The position numbers and the translations under genes were made by a program. Under the pieces are notes generated by a model that worked only from the letters and a program-made list of their open reading frames with translations, was not told where the DNA came from and searched no databases. Positions 20,994 to 22,590 of a DNA stretch of 22,590 bases are shown in pieces (positions within the stretch are counted from its first letter, which is position 1; every line of letters starts with the position of its first letter). The DNA comes from Prevotella sp. (lineage in GTDB: Bacteria; Bacteroidota; Bacteroidia; Bacteroidales; Bacteroidaceae): NCBI GenBank assembly GCA_024681875.1, contig JAILAA010000060.1, positions 1 through 22,590 of the forward strand, read 5' to 3'.

Positions 20994-22590
20994 TTACAGC
21001 TTCTGCTGCACCTCAATCTCCTGGAAGGTCTCGATGATGTCACCTTGCTGGATGTCATTGAAGTTGACCAGCGAGATACCGCACTCGAAGTTCGTAGCCA
21101 CCTCCTTGACGTCGTCCTTGTAGCGCTTGAGGGCGTTGATGGCGCCGGTGAAGATGACGATGCCGTCGCGGATGAGACGGGCCTTGTCGGTGCGGTGCAC
21201 CTTGCCTTCGGTGACCATCGCGCCGGCCACGGTGCCGATCTTCGAAATCTTGAAGACCTCGCGCACCTCGACCTGAGCGGTGACCTCTTCCTTGATGACC
21301 TTGTCGAGCATACCCTCCATAGTGGAGCGCACGTCCTCGATGGCATCGTAGATGATGGAGTAGGTATTGATTTCCACACCCTCGCTGTCGGCCAGCTTGC
21401 GGGCAGCCGATGAAGGACGCACCTGGAAGCCGATGATGACGGCCTTCGAAGCCGATGCCAGCATGACGTCGTTCTCCGAAATCTGACCCACGGCCTTGGC
21501 GATGACATTGACCTGCACCTTCTCGGTAGAGAGCTTGATGAACGAGTCGCTGAGGGCCTCGATGGAGCCGTCGGTGTCGCCCTTGACCACAATGTTGAGC
21601 TCGTGGAACTCGCCGAGTGCGATACGGTGGCTGATGTCGTCGAGACCGATGGTCTTCTGCGTACGCAGACCCTGTTCACGCTGCAGCTGCTCGCGCTTAT
21701 TGGCAATCTCGCGTGCCTCCTGCTCGGTGTCCATCACGTTGAAGGCATCACCGGCTGTGGGGGCGCCGTTCAGACCCAGGATGATGGCGGGCTGTGCGGG
21801 CTTCGCTTCCTGTATACGCTCATTGCGCTCGTTGAACATAGCCTTGATCTTGCCGTGGCTGGAGCCTGCGATGACCACGTCGCCCACCTTCAGCGTGCCG
21901 TTGCTGACAAGCACGGTAGAGACATAGCCACGGCCCTTGTCGAGTGAGCTCTCAATGATGGAGCCCGTGGCCTTGCGGTTGGGGTTGGCCTTCAGGTCGA
22001 GCATCTCGGCCTCGAGGAGCACTTTCTCCAGAAGGTCTTCGACGCCGATGCCTTTCTTGGCGCTGATTTCCTGACACTGGTACTTACCACCCCAATCCTC
22101 CACCAATAGGTTCATGTTGGCCAGGTCTTCGCGAATCTTTTCAGGGTTGGCACCGGGCTTGTCAATCTTGTTGATGGCAAATACCATCGGCACGTTGGCA
22201 GCCTGTGCATGGGCAATGGCCTCCTTCGTCGTGGGCATCACCGAGTCGTCGGCGGCCACGATGATGATGGCGATATCCGTCACCTGGGCACCACGGGCAC
22301 GCATGGCGGTGAAAGCCTCGTGACCAGGGGTGTCGAGGAAGGTGATCTGGCGTCCGTCGGGCAGCGTCACGTTGTAGGCGCCGATGTGCTGCGTAATGCC
22401 GCCAGCCTCACCGGCGATGACGTTGGTCTTGCGGATATAGTCGAGCAAAGATGTCTTACCGTGGTCGACGTGACCCATGACGGTGACAATCGGGTTGCGG
22501 GGTACAAGGTCTTCGGGCTTGTCGGTTTCTTCAATCTGATGTAGGGTGTTGACCACATCCTCGGAGGCGAAGTTCACCTCGAAACCGAAC
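20994..22590 (-). CDS. infB: Translation initiation factor IF-2, 3' portion (partial)
   Basis: The frame is open to the window edge at 22590, so about 531 residues of the C-terminal part are visible and the start lies outside. The GTPase domain shows [12 protein letters not shown] (G1), DTPGHEAF (G3) and NKID (G4), followed by the beta-barrel domain II ([19 protein letters not shown]), domain III and the C-terminal fMet-tRNA-binding domain ([22 protein letters not shown]). An in-frame GTG at 22577 is an internal Val codon, not a start. IF-2 places initiator tRNA on the 30S subunit. The M15 peptidase gene follows after one base, an unusual partner for infB. Confidence 0.96.
   Translation of the reverse strand, partial: FGFEVNFASEDVVNTLHQIEETDKPEDLVPRNPIVTVMGHVDHGKTSLLDYIRKTNVIAGEAGGITQHIGAYNVTLPDGRQITFLDTPGHEAFTAMRARGAQVTDIAIIIVAADDSVMPTTKEAIAHAQAANVPMVFAINKIDKPGANPEKIREDLANMNLLVEDWGGKYQCQEISAKKGIGVEDLLEKVLLEAEMLDLKANPNRKATGSIIESSLDKGRGYVSTVLVSNGTLKVGDVVIAGSSHGKIKAMFNERNERIQEAKPAQPAIILGLNGAPTAGDAFNVMDTEQEAREIANKREQLQREQGLRTQKTIGLDDISHRIALGEFHELNIVVKGDTDGSIEALSDSFIKLSTEKVQVNVIAKAVGQISENDVMLASASKAVIIGFQVRPSSAARKLADSEGVEINTYSIIYDAIEDVRSTMEGMLDKVIKEEVTAQVEVREVFKISKIGTVAGAMVTEGKVHRTDKARLIRDGIVIFTGAINALKRYKDDVKEVATNFECGISLVNFNDIQQGDIIETFQEIEVQQKL

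Noticed and set aside
20993..21706. A long in-frame extension of the M15 peptidase upstream through infB.
   Set aside because: The added part is an out-of-frame Arg/Ser-rich reading of infB; the signal peptide at the ATG at 20992 marks the true start.

Overview
The window looks like a chromosomal segment of a Bacteroidales bacterium, most likely Prevotella or a close relative. The grounds are the gene set (FadL/OmpP1 protein, a bamA operon with paired ompH genes, succinate CoA-transferase, kduI-kduD), the near absence of Shine-Dalgarno sites, and promoters of the Bacteroidetes type (TTTG about 19-21 bases before TAnnTTTG). No phage, transposase, CRISPR array, rRNA or tRNA was seen. The genes are mostly housekeeping; the unusual content is in the repeats that fill the junctions.

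Layout. (1) 1-868: the end of kduI and kduD, for unsaturated uronate breakdown, closed by a hairpin terminator. (2) 1116-4111, plus strand: a FadL-family outer membrane protein, recO two bases after it, then tadA. (3) 4099-11653, minus strand: a detached ompH paralogue, then a six-gene envelope operon read in the order DUF6242-like lipoprotein, DUF6089-like barrel protein, uppS, bamA, ompH, ompH, closed by a strong terminator at 5094-5133. (4) 11878-14966, plus strand: two lipoproteins sharing one repeated domain, then succinyl-CoA:acetate CoA-transferase. (5) nrdG (minus) and recG (plus) diverge from a 700-base gene-free region. (6) 18491-22590, minus strand: the 3' part of infB, an M15 peptidase, an NlpC/P60 hydrolase and a CapA-like protein.

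How the genes fit together. BamA inserts outer membrane proteins, OmpH/Skp-type chaperones carry them across the periplasm, and UppS makes the lipid carrier for peptidoglycan and surface polysaccharide, so the large minus operon is an envelope biogenesis unit. The M15, NlpC/P60 and CapA genes form a smaller wall-related group.

Most notable are four kinds of dispersed repeat. A composite element of 320-400 bases occurs twice in inverted orientation (4720-5040 and 15704-16106); the copies share a perfect 39-base match and each lies just upstream of a promoter (ompH, recG). Two palindromic elements of about 130 bases (8871-9002, 10404-10530) span gene junctions so that one end supplies the stop codon of the upstream gene and the other encodes the signal peptide of the downstream gene. 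An intergenic-type repeat with a hairpin core sits in frame inside recG. The recG promoter is a tandem 29-base duplication in which the -7 box of the first copy supplies the -33 box of the second. All calls come from reading the sequence; no database search was run.
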